From NCBI RefSeq assembly GCF_001854805.1, contig NZ_MBLO01000269.1, positions 1 to 64,000 of the forward strand: 64,000 bases of DNA. Direction: 5' to 3'. This stretch comes from Pseudofrankia coriaricola (lineage in GTDB: Bacteria; Actinomycetota; Actinomycetes; Frankiales; Frankiaceae). Below the pieces are notes generated by a model. It made no database searches and was not told the origin of the DNA. It saw only the letters and a program-made list of their open reading frames with translations. Made by a program: the position numbers and the translations under genes. Shown here in pieces: positions 8,848-18,012 of the stretch (position 1 is its first letter; every line of letters starts with the position of its first letter).

Positions 8848-9305
8848 ACCTGACGGTATCTGCCCGTTTGTGTCGTCTGTTCGGGCGTCTTGGTCCCGAG
8901 TAGCTTTGCGGCCAACCAGGAGTGGGCAGCGAACGGATCCAGGTGGTAGGGCGTCCGATTCTGCTCGGCGAATGGGCGGTAGCAGGTTGAACCTAAAGGA
9001 GATCATTGGCGCAAATGGGGCCATTCGGAGTCAAGGTCCCCTTCGGGTCAAGGTCTCTGTCGAGATACTGGGCATGTAGGTCTGGCATTCGTCCTTCGAG
9101 CCCGCGAGACTAGGGGCGAAGGCGCGGCAGGTTCCGTCGGTAGCGGCTCTGTCCGGGTCTTGGCCTGTCCGTGCCGCCGCGGTATGCCGCCTGTATGCCG
9201 TCTGAACGGCGGGAAGACTTCCTCGCGTCATCCTTGTGTCATTTTTCGCTGACTCCAGCCCGCGGTTTTTCAGATCCGCACCGTCCTCCTGGAAGGTTTC
9301 CGCTG
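8848..9305. other. Divergent intergenic region, no convincing gene
   Basis: This region separates the kinase and SNase-like genes and should contain both promoters. A canonical AAAGGAGAT at 8995-9003 precedes a TTG (9006) and an ATG (9015) opening a 35-codon frame that ends at 9113. Its codon use is atypical (many A/T third positions), so I do not call it a gene. The nonamer GTCAAGGTC occurs twice between 9032 and 9056. Confidence 0.4.
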
Positions 9306-10229
9306 ATGCCAGGCCCGCGCTACACGCTGATCACCGGCGATTTCTACATCCTGTACCCCGATCTGCCCCGGAACGGGCCCGAGCCGGACGGCGACACGGT
9401 CAACTTCCTGCCGGACACGGATGCACTCGTCCGCGCGCTGCAGCGTTTCAGTAACGTCGGCCCGGACCGCCGCCATCTGGGCACCTACCCTGTCCGCTTC
9501 GAGGGCATCGACACCCTGGAGACCCACTTCGCGGGCGCGCACCAGGATCTGACCTTCGGGCGTGCCGCCCGCGACCAGATGCTTGGCGAGCTGGGGTTCG
9601 GCGAGGTGGAGTTCTGGGACACGCAGCCGAACAAGGTGCGCTCAGCCCAGAACCACCCGGTCCGCGGATATGTGCTGGCCAACGGGATTGAAAGCAACGG
9701 GCGGGTGCTCGGGCTGGTGTACGCCGGGGAGCCGGCCATCGCGGCCCAGAACGGCGACCGGGTATTCGTCAACGAGGAGCTGCTGGAGGCCAGTGTGAAC
9801 GCCGGCCAGGTCCGTGCCGGCCTGGCCTATGTCGAGCCCTACTCCACCATGCCGCTGACGCTGATCAAACGGCTACGCCGGCTGGTGACCACGGCTCGCG
9901 CCGATGGCGCTGGATTCTGGTCCAAGGAGGACATGACCACGAGTAGCCGGATCCGACCGCGCGGCGTCACCGATCTGTCCACTCTGATCATTTTCCCGAA
10001 GCTGTACCGGCGGCTGGTGAACTACTTCCAGGACGGCCACACCGACCTGATGGCGTTTGACAGCTGGGTACGGGCCGACCCCGTCCGCCGAGACGACCGT
10101 GTCCTGCTCCCCACCGGCGAGATCGGCAACCTGCACGACATCTACGACGTCAACGCGGACGGCATCGTCCTGCGCCACCTGCCCGAGCAGCTCATGTTCG
10201 AGCCGGACCCCGCCGTCTGCGCCCCCTGA
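9306..10229 (+). CDS. Staphylococcal-nuclease-like (TNase) domain protein
   Basis: A 307-aa protein starting at ATG 9306, after a GGAAGG ribosome-binding stretch about ten bases upstream. The SNase-like core shows in VRFEGIDTLETHF (family pattern VRLxGIDxPE) near residue 64, then GRVLGLVYAG near 132, and NEELLEASVNAGQVRAGLAY, which matches the V-N-x-x-L-V-x-x-G-L-A-Y block of thermonucleases. The C-terminal 120 residues are an extra domain I do not recognise. No signal peptide is visible, so it is probably cytosolic. The usual catalytic arginines could not be placed with confidence, so nuclease activity is uncertain. Confidence 0.7.
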   Translation: MPGPRYTLITGDFYILYPDLPRNGPEPDGDTVNFLPDTDALVRALQRFSNVGPDRRHLGTYPVRFEGIDTLETHFAGAHQDLTFGRAARDQMLGELGFGEVEFWDTQPNKVRSAQNHPVRGYVLANGIESNGRVLGLVYAGEPAIAAQNGDRVFVNEELLEASVNAGQVRAGLAYVEPYSTMPLTLIKRLRRLVTTARADGAGFWSKEDMTTSSRIRPRGVTDLSTLIIFPKLYRRLVNYFQDGHTDLMAFDSWVRADPVRRDDRVLLPTGEIGNLHDIYDVNADGIVLRHLPEQLMFEPDPAVCAP

Positions 10230-10394
10230 GGCATCGCCCGCGCGGGATGCAAGGACCGCGAGGTGGCTCTGCCGGCCGTCCACCTAGAGATACCTCTCGC
10301 GACGAAGCTTCCGGAAAAATCCGTATTGCGCTCCTCGATCGGCGTAGGCCGATCACGCTAGCGTCCCGGGTAACGTCGGGATGCCAGGCGCGCT

Positions 10395-10429
10395 GACGAC
10401 CGGGAAAGAACGGAGTGCGCCCGGTCGTC
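10395..10429. terminator. Hairpin between convergent genes
   Basis: Bases 10395-10404 (GACGACCGGG) pair perfectly with 10420-10429 around a 15-base loop. It lies between the plus-strand SNase-like gene and the minus-strand YdcF gene, so it probably terminates both. No strong T-run follows, as is common in high-GC actinomycetes. Confidence 0.6.
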
Positions 10430-10438
10430 TGGTGAATG

Positions 10439-11194
10439 CTACTTTGTCGCCTTGTTGGTTCGGCGCTGGACGCGTCGCTGATGCCAGGCGCGCAGCGGTG
10501 GCATGACGTGGCGGAGGAGGGGGCGGGTTACTTCGTAGGCGACAGTGCCGAGTTTTAGGTGGAGATTTTCCAGAGGACGGTAGTCGTCGGCGGGAATGAG
10601 GCGGGATGCCAGGTCGGGGCGGAGTTGGCGGAGGTAAAGGCGGGCTCGGGCAGCGTGCAGCGGGTCGGAGACAATCTTGATGGTTGTCGCCGATTCCAGG
10701 TAGGCCATCGCGAACGCGAGATTCTGCTTGGTGGTGTGCGCCCGTGTCTCCAAGGCGATCTGTTCCGCGGGGACTCCGAGCACCTCGCGCGCATAGTGGG
10801 CCATCACCTCGGCCTCCGCGGCTGCCGCGCCCCGCGTGGCGGCCCCGCTGAAGACCAGCAGAGTGTCGACCGCGCCCACGGGCACGTCCACATCGCGGCC
10901 GACCTCGTCGCCATCGCTGCTCATCGACCGGACCGCGATCTCGGTACGCCATCGCTGCAGGGGGTGTATCCGTCCTTCGCGGGCCGTCGGATACCCGAGA
11001 ACGAGCAGGGTCTCCCTGATTCCCCGGGCCTCGGCCGGTGGATCGGGCGCCGTCGCGCCGGCTTGCGCCTGGCACCCCGCGCGTCGTCCGAGATGCCGGC
11101 GGGACGCGGCCCAGTGCGGGAGCTCGGCCGCGCCGATCACCAGGCCCACGAGCGCGACAGCTCCAGCGATCACCGCGAGGAGCGTCACCCACAT
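10439..11194 (-). CDS. YdcF/DUF218-family membrane-anchored protein
   Basis: The DUF218 (YdcF/SanA/ElyC) fold shows in LLVFSGAATRG, AEVMAHYAREVLGVP, EQIALETRAHTTKQNLAF and IVSDPLHAARARLYLRQL, the usual order of motifs in this family. An N-terminal membrane helix (VTLLAVIAGAVALVGLVIGA) anchors it. Relatives act in envelope or polysaccharide metabolism, but the reaction is generally unknown. I choose the ATG at 11194 just before the helix. The frame is open to 11308 through an Ala/Thr tract encoded by a 9-bp tandem repeat, which I regard as non-coding or a variable N-terminus. It is divergent from the DUF3516 helicase. Confidence 0.8.
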   Translation of the reverse strand: MWVTLLAVIAGAVALVGLVIGAAELPHWAASRRHLGRRAGCQAQAGATAPDPPAEARGIRETLLVLGYPTAREGRIHPLQRWRTEIAVRSMSSDGDEVGRDVDVPVGAVDTLLVFSGAATRGAAAAEAEVMAHYAREVLGVPAEQIALETRAHTTKQNLAFAMAYLESATTIKIVSDPLHAARARLYLRQLRPDLASRLIPADDYRPLENLHLKLGTVAYEVTRPLLRHVMPPLRAWHQRRVQRRTNKATK

Positions 11195-11220
11195 ATCGAC
11201 AGCAGCCGTGGCGACGACGG

Positions 11221-11283
11221 CCGCGGCGGCCGCGGCGGCCGCGGTGGCCGCGGTGGCCGCGGTGGCCGCGGTGGCCGCGGTGG
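11221..11283. repeat. 9-bp tandem repeat, seven copies
   Basis: Seven head-to-tail copies of CCGCGG(C/T)GG fill this segment, the first two with C and the last five with T. It lies between the YdcF start and the divergent helicase. If translated on the minus strand it would add an Ala/Thr tract to YdcF. A copy-number change would alter promoter spacing or protein length by whole codons. Confidence 0.9.
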
Positions 11284-11549
11284 CAGCGGCCGTCGTGACA
11301 GCGGCCACGGTGACAGCGGTGGCGATGGACGCGGACGGCTCAAACGGGCACGCACGGCTCGATTCTCGCCCGGCCGGCGTCCGCCCTCGGGAACGCCTGG
11401 CGAACGATCGGTACCGGCGAGCGGCCCTACCGGCTGGCCGCGGACCCTCGCTGGCCGGCGGCGACTGGGGTGGCGGAGGATCGTCGGGGTAGGAGGATCA
11501 TCGGGTAGCCGGCCAGCGGGCCGGAATGTCAGGCACGATCGGAAGCACC

Positions 11550-14123
11550 ATGACGCTTGCGACGACCGATCTCGTTGATGCCCTGCCGCCGGGCGGCCTG
11601 GCCGCTGCCCGCGCGGACCCGCTCGGTGAGGACGCGATCTACGCGACCTTCGAGGAATGGGCCGGGGAACAGGGCCTGAGCCTCTACCCGCACCAGCAGG
11701 AGGCGCTGATCGAGATCGTCTCCGGCGCGCACGTCATCCTGTCCACCCCGACGGGCTCGGGGAAGAGCATGGTGGCGGCGGGGGCGCACTTCGCGGCGCT
11801 CGCGACGGGGCGGCGCTCCTTCTATACCGCGCCCATCAAGGCGCTGGTCTCCGAGAAGTTCTTCGCGCTGATCGAGATCTTCGGCGCCGAGAACGTCGGC
11901 ATGATCACCGGTGACGCGGGCGTCAACGAGAAGGCGCCGATCATCTGCTGCACGGCGGAGATCCTGGCGAACCTGGCGTTGCGGGAGGGCTCGGCGGCGG
12001 ACGTCGGCCAGGTCGTGATGGACGAGTTCCACTTCTACGCCGACCCGGACCGCGGCTGGGCCTGGCAGGTTCCGTTGATCGAGCTGTCGCGGGCGCAGTT
12101 CATCCTCATGTCGGCGACGCTGGGCGACGTCACCCGGTTCGACGAGGACCTGACCCGGCGCACCGATCGCCCGACCGCCGTCGTCCGTTCCGTGCACCGG
12201 CCGGTCCCGCTGTACTTCAAGTACGTCGTCACGCCGCTGCAGGAGACGATCGAGGAGCTCCTCTCCACCCACCAGGCTCCCGTCTACATCGTCCACTTCA
12301 CCCAGGCGGCGGCGCTGGAGCGCGCCCAGGCGCTGACCAGCATCAACGTCGCGACGAAGGCCGAGAAGGAGCAGATCGCGGCGGCGATCGGGGGCTTCCG
12401 GTTCACCTCCGGGTTCGGCAAGACGCTGTCCCGCCTGGTTCGCCACGGGATCGGCGTGCACCACGCCGGGATGCTGCCGAAGTACCGCCGGCTGGTGGAG
12501 ATCCTCGCCCAGGCCGGCCTACTGAAGGTCATCTGCGGGACGGACACCCTCGGTGTCGGCATCAACGTCCCGATCCGCTCGGTCATGTTCACGTCGCTCT
12601 CGAAATACGACGGGACGAGGAACCGGGTCCTGACCGCCCGCGAGTTCCACCAGATCGCCGGCCGGGCCGGCCGGGCCGGCTACGACACCGCCGGCTACGT
12701 CGTCGTGCAGGCGCCCGAGCATGTCATCGAGAACGAGAAGGCGCTGGCGAAGGCCGGCGACGACCCGAAGAAGCGCCGCAAGGTCGTCCGCAGGAAGCCG
12801 CCGGAGGGCCAGGCCGGCTGGGGCCAGCCGACCTACGAGCGGCTCGTCGCCGCCGAGCCGGAGCCGCTGACCTCGCATTTCCGGGTCACCCACTCGATGC
12901 TGCTGAACGTCATCTCCCGGCCCGGCGACGCGTTCACCGCGATGCGCCACCTGCTCACCGACAACGACGAGGACCGGGCCACACAGCGGAAGCACATCCG
13001 CCGGGCGATCGCGATCTACCGGGCGCTGCTCGCCGCCGGCGTCGTCGAGAAGCTCGACGAGCCGGACGCGGAGGGCCGCACGATCCGGCTCACCGTCGAC
13101 CTGCAGTTCGACTTCGCGCTCAACCAGCCGCTCTCGCCGTTCGCGCTCGGCGCCCTCGAACTGCTCGACAAGGAGGCGCCCGACTATCCGCTCGACGCGC
13201 TGTCCGTCATCGAGTCGACGCTCGACAACCCGCGCCAGGTGCTGTCCTCGCAGCAGTTCAAGGCGCGTGGCGAGGCCGTCGCGGCGATGAAGGCCGAGGG
13301 CATGGAGTACGACGACCGGATGGAGGCCCTGCAGGAGGTCACCTACCCGAAGCCGCTCGACGAGCTGCTCACGGGCGCGTTGGAGATCTACCGGCGCGGC
13401 CACCCGTGGGTCGACGACTACGAGCTCTCGCCGAAGACGGTCGTGCGCGACATGTACGAGCGGGCGATGACGTTCGCCGAGTACATCCAGTTCTACGGTC
13501 TGGCCCGCTCCGAAGGCCTGCTGCTGCGTTATCTCGCCGACGCGTACAAGGCGGTGCGCCAGACGGTTCCGGACGCGGCCCGCACCGAGGAGCTCACGGA
13601 CCTCATCGAATGGCTCGGCGAGCTGGTCCGCCAGGTCGACTCGAGCCTGCTCGACGAGTGGGAACGGCTGCGCAACCCCACCCAGGGCGACCTCGCCGCC
13701 GCCGCGGCGATCGAGCACGGCGACCGCCTCACCGACAAGCCTCCGGCCGTCACGAAGAACGTCCGCGCCTTCCGCGTCCTCGTCCGCAACGCGCTGTTCC
13801 GCCGGGTGGAGCTGGCGGCGCTGCGCCGTTACTACGACCTCGGCGAGCTGGACGCCGAATCCGGCTGGAACGCCGGGGCCTGGGAGGACGCGCTCGAGCC
13901 GTATTTCGAGGAGCACCGCGAGATCGGCACCGGCGCCGATGCCCGCGGCCCGAAGATGCTCATCGTCGACACGGCCACCGAGCGCGGGAAATGGCTGCTG
14001 CGCCAGATCTTCGACGACCCGGCCGGCGACCATGACTGGGGCATCAGCGCGGAGGTCGACCTCGCCGCCTCCGACGAGCTCGGTGCCGCCGCCCTCACCG
14101 TCACCGCCGTCGACCAGCTCTGA
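11550..14123 (+). CDS. Ski2-like DEAD/DEAH helicase with DUF3516 C-terminus
   Basis: An 857-aa SF2 helicase: Q-motif-like LYPHQQEAL, Walker A STPTGSGKS, motif Ia TAPIKALVSEKF, DEFH (motif II), SATLGD (motif III), HHAGMLPKYR, GTDTLGVGINVP and QIAGRAGRAG (motif VI). This set is typical of Ski2/Mtr4-like helicases. The remaining 400 residues match the helical DUF3516 region of actinobacterial homologues. It probably acts on RNA, or possibly DNA, in the cytosol; the substrate is unknown. I start at ATG 11550 because a GGAAG lies five bases before it; an in-frame ATG at 11526 lacks this. It is followed by an unrelated two-component pair after a repeat-containing gap. Confidence 0.93.
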   Translation: MTLATTDLVDALPPGGLAAARADPLGEDAIYATFEEWAGEQGLSLYPHQQEALIEIVSGAHVILSTPTGSGKSMVAAGAHFAALATGRRSFYTAPIKALVSEKFFALIEIFGAENVGMITGDAGVNEKAPIICCTAEILANLALREGSAADVGQVVMDEFHFYADPDRGWAWQVPLIELSRAQFILMSATLGDVTRFDEDLTRRTDRPTAVVRSVHRPVPLYFKYVVTPLQETIEELLSTHQAPVYIVHFTQAAALERAQALTSINVATKAEKEQIAAAIGGFRFTSGFGKTLSRLVRHGIGVHHAGMLPKYRRLVEILAQAGLLKVICGTDTLGVGINVPIRSVMFTSLSKYDGTRNRVLTAREFHQIAGRAGRAGYDTAGYVVVQAPEHVIENEKALAKAGDDPKKRRKVVRRKPPEGQAGWGQPTYERLVAAEPEPLTSHFRVTHSMLLNVISRPGDAFTAMRHLLTDNDEDRATQRKHIRRAIAIYRALLAAGVVEKLDEPDAEGRTIRLTVDLQFDFALNQPLSPFALGALELLDKEAPDYPLDALSVIESTLDNPRQVLSSQQFKARGEAVAAMKAEGMEYDDRMEALQEVTYPKPLDELLTGALEIYRRGHPWVDDYELSPKTVVRDMYERAMTFAEYIQFYGLARSEGLLLRYLADAYKAVRQTVPDAARTEELTDLIEWLGELVRQVDSSLLDEWERLRNPTQGDLAAAAAIEHGDRLTDKPPAVTKNVRAFRVLVRNALFRRVELAALRRYYDLGELDAESGWNAGAWEDALEPYFEEHREIGTGADARGPKMLIVDTATERGKWLLRQIFDDPAGDHDWGISAEVDLAASDELGAAALTVTAVDQL

Positions 14124-14204
14124 TGACCTCCCGCCAAGGCGGGCCCGAATGTCGCCTGACGAATGTCGACGACCAGTGTTGGCGGCCGAGCGCCGACGGC
14201 CAGT

Positions 14205-14238
14205 GTCGACGGCCGGGCGTCGACGGCCGGGCGTCGAC
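14205..14238. repeat. 14-bp direct repeats after the helicase gene
   Basis: GTCGACGGCCGGGC occurs twice head-to-tail (14205-14218 and 14219-14232) followed by a third GTCGAC; degenerate copies extend upstream to about 14165. The repeats fill most of the gap between the helicase stop and the histidine kinase start. They contain overlapping inverted symmetry (GTCGAC) and may form alternative hairpins. Confidence 0.8.
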
Positions 14239-14296
14239 TTTGGTAGCACCCTTCGGGTGGTTCCGGACGATGTGACGACCCCGTACGCTGCCGCAC

Positions 14297-15865
14297 ATGG
14301 GCGCGGTGGGCACCGGCGGGCGCGTCGGGGTGCGCCGAGTGGAGTACCGCTGGCTGCTGCCGGCCCTGCTCACCCAGGAGATCACCGCTACGCGGGGTGA
14401 CGGCCGGCCGGCACCCCGGTCCGCGCGGGACTGGGCCGTGGATGTGGTCCTTTTCGTGGCCGCTGTCTGGGGCGGGCTCGCGGTGTGGGCGCCGCTTATC
14501 GAGCAGGTGCCCAACGTGCCGCGGGGGCTGCGCGCCGCCGACCTGGCGGCGGGGCTGGTGACCTGCGGGGCGCTGTGGTGGCGGCGGCGCTGGCCGGTGC
14601 CGCTCACGCTCGCGGCCACCGTCTTCGGGACGTTCTCCGCGTCGTCGTCCATTGGCGCTCTGGTCCTGATGTTCAGCGTCGCCGTGCACCGACGGCCGTC
14701 GGTGACCGCCGCGGTGGCCGGCGTGTTCTGGCTGCCCAGCTTCGTCTATCCGCTGGTCTGGCCCGACCCGCAGCTGCCGTACGCGGGCGAGGTGCTGCTC
14801 GGGTTCGGGGTGACGGCCGGGGTGACCGGGTGGGGGATGTTCGTGCGCGCCCGGCGGCAGCTGGTGGTCTCCTGGCGGGAGCGGGCGGCGCTCGCCGAGG
14901 CCGAGCAGCACCATCGGATAGCCGACGCCCGCCGGCTGGAGCGGCTCCGGATCGCCCGCGAGATGCACGACGTGCTCGGCCACCGGCTGTCGTTGCTGAG
15001 CCTGCACGCGGGCGCGCTCGAGTTCCGGCCGAACGCGCCGCCCGAGCAGGTCGCCCAGGCCGCCGGCGTGGTCCGGGCCAGCGCCCGGCAGGCCCTCGTC
15101 GAGCTGCGCCAGGTGATCGGCCTGCTCCGGCGGGACGACGCCGAGCCCGAGCTCAGGCCCGAGCCGCTGCCGCGCCAGGGCGACGCCGGGCCCGTACTCC
15201 TGGCGCGCCAGGACGAGCGGGCGGACGACGGCGAGGGTGCTGGACGTACTGGGGATCACGCGCCGGTTCCAGCGGTTCCGGCCGCCCCTGGTCTCTCGGA
15301 CCTGGCGGGCCTCGTCGACGAGTCCCGCCGCGCGGGTACCACCGTCCTGGCCTCCTACTATCTGACCGAGCCGCACACGGTGTGGCCGGTCGCTGGCCGC
15401 GGCGGATACCGGATCGTGCAGGAAGCGCTGACCAATGCCCGTAAGCACGCGCCTGGGCAGCCGGTCACGGTGCTGGTCGACGGCTCGGCCGCCAGCGGGC
15501 TGCGCATCGAGGCTCGTAACCCAACGGACCGCTCCACAGGCACCGGGACGGCTGCCCGGCCCGGGCTGGTCGGAGGGACAGGGCTGGTCGGGTTGGCTGA
15601 GCGGGCAGCACAGGCCGGCGGGACGCTCCGGCACGAGGTGACCTCGGACGGTGAGTTCCGCCTGTGTGCCTGGCTGTCCTGGTTGCCCATTGAGGACGGC
15701 GACATCGGCTGCGTCAATGCCAACGCCGGTGACGGTGGAAGTGACGTCGTCGGCGAGGGCGCTGGCAGCGGTTCTGGTGACGGTCACGGCGATGGTCACA
15801 GTGCCGGTGCCGGTGCCGGTGCCGGTGCCGGTGCCGTGCGCGGGCTTGGCGGGAGTGACGGGTGA
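14297..15865 (+). CDS. NarL-type sensor histidine kinase (HisKA_3)
   Basis: A 522-aa membrane kinase. The N-terminal 190 residues contain several membrane helices (VVLFVAAVWGGLAVWAPL and others) and little extracellular domain. The HisKA_3 dimerisation motif REMHDVLGHRLSLLSLHAG carries the phosphoaccepting His near residue 227. The HATPase_c region has EALTNARKHAPG (N-box) and GLVGLAERAAQAGGTL (G-box). An Arg/Glu/Pro-rich linker sits between them, and the C-terminus is a Gly/His/Asp and Gly-Ala repeat tail encoded by 6-bp repeats. The stop overlaps the next start as GTGA, coupling it to the LuxR-type regulator. The downstream ABC pair is a likely target. Confidence 0.9.
   Translation: MGAVGTGGRVGVRRVEYRWLLPALLTQEITATRGDGRPAPRSARDWAVDVVLFVAAVWGGLAVWAPLIEQVPNVPRGLRAADLAAGLVTCGALWWRRRWPVPLTLAATVFGTFSASSSIGALVLMFSVAVHRRPSVTAAVAGVFWLPSFVYPLVWPDPQLPYAGEVLLGFGVTAGVTGWGMFVRARRQLVVSWRERAALAEAEQHHRIADARRLERLRIAREMHDVLGHRLSLLSLHAGALEFRPNAPPEQVAQAAGVVRASARQALVELRQVIGLLRRDDAEPELRPEPLPRQGDAGPVLLARQDERADDGEGAGRTGDHAPVPAVPAAPGLSDLAGLVDESRRAGTTVLASYYLTEPHTVWPVAGRGGYRIVQEALTNARKHAPGQPVTVLVDGSAASGLRIEARNPTDRSTGTGTAARPGLVGGTGLVGLAERAAQAGGTLRHEVTSDGEFRLCAWLSWLPIEDGDIGCVNANAGDGGSDVVGEGAGSGSGDGHGDGHSAGAGAGAGAGAVRGLGGSDG
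15801..15836. repeat. 6-bp tandem repeat (GTGCCG x6) in the kinase 3' end
   Basis: Six exact copies of GTGCCG encode the Gly-Ala tail of the histidine kinase just before its stop. Slippage would change tail length in whole codon pairs and leave the GTGA coupling to the regulator intact. Confidence 0.9.
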
Positions 15866-16641
15866 CAGGTCCTCAGCGGCCAGCCGTGCCCGGCACGACC
15901 GACAGGCTCGACCAGGCCGCGCCGGTACGGGTGCTGGTCGTCGACGACGACCCGCTGGTCCGGACGGCGCTCGCCATGGTGTTCGGCGGCGCGGACGGCG
16001 TGCTGGTCGTCGGCGAGGCGGGCGACGGTGACGAGGTGGGGGCCGCGGTCGACGCGCACGGCCCGGACGTGGTGCTCATGGACATCCGGATGCCACGGGT
16101 CGACGGCCTTGCGGCGACCGAGGCGCTGCGTGCCAGGGCCGACCCGCCCGAGGTCATCGTCCTGACCACCTTCGACACGGACGAGCATGCGCTGCGCGCG
16201 CTGCGGGCCGGAGCGAGTGGCTTCCTGCTCAAGGACACCCCGCCGGCGGAGATCGTCCGCGCTGTCCAGCGGGTCGCCGCCGGCGACCCGATCCTTTCGC
16301 CGGCGGTGCTCCGCCGCCTCATGGCGCACGCCGCCACGGCCTTCCCATCGCGCGGCGAAACGTCGCCGTCGGCTTCCGCACGGGCGACGGCCCCCGTTTC
16401 GGGGCGGGGGTCGGCGGCTGCCCAGCGCGCCCGCGCATCGCTCGACCTGCTCAGCGAGCGGGAACACGAGGTGGCGCTCGCCGTCGGGCGCGGGCTGTCC
16501 AACGCCCAGATCGCCGCCGAGCTGTACATGAGCGTCGCGACCGTCAAGTCCTACGTCTCGAAGCTGTTCACCCGCCTCGGTCTCGACAACCGCGTGCAGA
16601 TCGCCCTGCTCGTCCACGACGCCGACCTCGAGGCCGGGTAG
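15862..16641 (+). CDS. NarL/LuxR-type response regulator
   Basis: A 259-aa regulator starting at GTG 15862, inside the kinase stop. The receiver domain has the acidic pocket VVDDDP, the phosphoacceptor Asp in VVLMDIRMP near 74, and the conserved Thr and Lys (VLTTFD, FLLKD). The C-terminal LuxR HTH is clear: LLSEREHEVALAVGRGLSNAQIAA, then SVATVKSYVSKLFTRLGLDNR. A Ser/Ala-rich linker of about 40 residues joins them, longer than usual. It pairs with the upstream kinase; the strong hairpin downstream ends the operon before the ABC genes. Confidence 0.93.
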   Translation: MTGPQRPAVPGTTDRLDQAAPVRVLVVDDDPLVRTALAMVFGGADGVLVVGEAGDGDEVGAAVDAHGPDVVLMDIRMPRVDGLAATEALRARADPPEVIVLTTFDTDEHALRALRAGASGFLLKDTPPAEIVRAVQRVAAGDPILSPAVLRRLMAHAATAFPSRGETSPSASARATAPVSGRGSAAAQRARASLDLLSEREHEVALAVGRGLSNAQIAAELYMSVATVKSYVSKLFTRLGLDNRVQIALLVHDADLEAG

Positions 16642-16701
16642 CCTCGCTCCACCCGCCAGGCCGTGGCAAGCAACGTCGGTCCTCCACGGCGCGAGTTCTG
16701 G

Positions 16702-16753
16702 AGATCCGTCAGACGTTGCGCGCCAAGGGTGACGCGTAGCGTCTGACGGATCT
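16702..16753 (+). terminator. Long hairpin after the two-component operon
   Basis: A perfect 14-bp stem (16702-16715 with 16740-16753) continues inward for seven more pairs including two G-U wobbles, around a 10-base loop. It lies 60 bases after the response regulator stop and about 190 before the ABC ATPase start. It most likely terminates the two-component transcript; an operator role for its palindromic arms is possible. The rest of the 300-base gap (16642-16941) shows nothing I can name. Confidence 0.7.
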
Positions 16754-16941
16754 TCGACCTGCTGGCGCAGGCGACGGGGCGAACGTTCGCCGAAGCGGCA
16801 CCAGACAGACGCCACCGCCCGTACCCGCCGGCCCGGCCCGACCGGGCCGTGTGGCGGCGGCCAGCGGAATCGACCGAGGTCGCCCGCGCCATAGCCCTGC
16901 GGCCGTAGGCGGTGACCGGGCGGCTGGAACAGCTTGGTGGC

Positions 16942-18012
16942 ATGAGCTATCGAGTTGACGTTGAGCGGCTCGCGGTCCGTCATCGGGGCGGTGGCACGGC
17001 GCCACCGGCGCTGGACGACGTCTCGTTCTCCGTGGAGCCGGGCCGCGTCTGTGGGCTGTTCGGCCGTGAGGGAGCCGGGAAGTCGACCTTGCTCGCGTGC
17101 CTGGCCGCCTACCGTCGCCCGTCTGGCGGCACGGTGCGCGTCGACGGTGAGGATCCCTACGAGAACGCGCGGCTGATGAGCGGGATCTGTCTGGTCGACG
17201 GCCGGGGCGGGATCGGGGTCGACGAGTCGACGACGGTCCGCGAGGTTCTCGAGATCGTCGCCCTGCTGCGTCCCCGCTGGGACCAGGCCTTCGCGAACAG
17301 GCTGCTCGACCGGTTCGAGGTCGCCGTCGGCGCGAAGGTCGGCACCCTGGCCCGCGGCCGGCGGGCGGCGCTCGCGGTGACGATCGGCCTGGCGAGCCGG
17401 GCGCCGCTGACGATGGTCGACGAGGCGCACCTGGACCTGGAGCCCGACTACCTGTCCGCGTTCCATCAGGAGCTGCGCGCCGACCAGGCCGCACACCCAC
17501 GCACGATCATCCTGGCTGGTGCCACCGTCGGCGATGGCGATGGCGATGGCGATGACGGCGGCGGCATGGACGGCCGCGGCGGTATGGATAGCCACAGCAT
17601 GGACAGTCACGGCGGCGACAGCCCCGGTGGGGACGGCGGCCGCGAGGACAGCGGCGGCACGGGTAACGGCGGCGGCGGGCTGCTCGACGATGTCGTCCTC
17701 CTCGGCCGCGGGCGGGTGCTGGCGGCCGGGCGGCCCGCCGAGCTGCGCGCGCTCGGCCGTGAGCTCACCGGCGAGGCCGGCACCGTCGCCGATTTCCTGC
17801 GCGCCGTGGTCGGTGATGCCACGGCCGTTGTGGCCGATCGCCGCCTGGGCCGGCTCCGCTCGGTCGTGCTCACCGGCCCGATGCCGCCCGAAGGGCTCAC
17901 CACGGCGGAACGGGCCGGGATCAGCGTCGGCCCGGTGGGGCTGCGCGCGCTCGTCACCTATCTGACCAATGACCGACCCCAGTCCGGCGACCAGCGGGAG
18001 CGCATGTCATGA
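16942..18012 (+). CDS. ABC transporter ATP-binding protein, degenerate signature, low-complexity insert
   Basis: A 356-aa ATPase starting at ATG 16942 (MSYRVDVERL). Walker A is GREGAGKST near 45 and Walker B is LTMVDEAHLDLE near 155, with the catalytic Glu. The signature is LARGRR instead of LSGGQ. After TIILAGATV, where the switch-His loop is expected, there is a Gly/Asp/Ser/His-rich insertion of about 50 residues; no clear H-loop remains. It forms a pair with the next membrane gene, overlapping it by ATGA. Relatives are small exporter or YtrB-like ATPases, often with a GntR regulator; here the nearest regulators are the two-component pair upstream. Turnover by this subunit may be impaired. 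Confidence 0.8.
   Translation: MSYRVDVERLAVRHRGGGTAPPALDDVSFSVEPGRVCGLFGREGAGKSTLLACLAAYRRPSGGTVRVDGEDPYENARLMSGICLVDGRGGIGVDESTTVREVLEIVALLRPRWDQAFANRLLDRFEVAVGAKVGTLARGRRAALAVTIGLASRAPLTMVDEAHLDLEPDYLSAFHQELRADQAAHPRTIILAGATVGDGDGDGDDGGGMDGRGGMDSHSMDSHGGDSPGGDGGREDSGGTGNGGGGLLDDVVLLGRGRVLAAGRPAELRALGRELTGEAGTVADFLRAVVGDATAVVADRRLGRLRSVVLTGPMPPEGLTTAERAGISVGPVGLRALVTYLTNDRPQSGDQRERMS

Noticed and set aside
9006-9113. 35-codon frame after a good AAAGGAGAT
   Set aside because: The third codon positions are not GC-biased and the peptide looks random; chance occurrence of the purine run is more likely.
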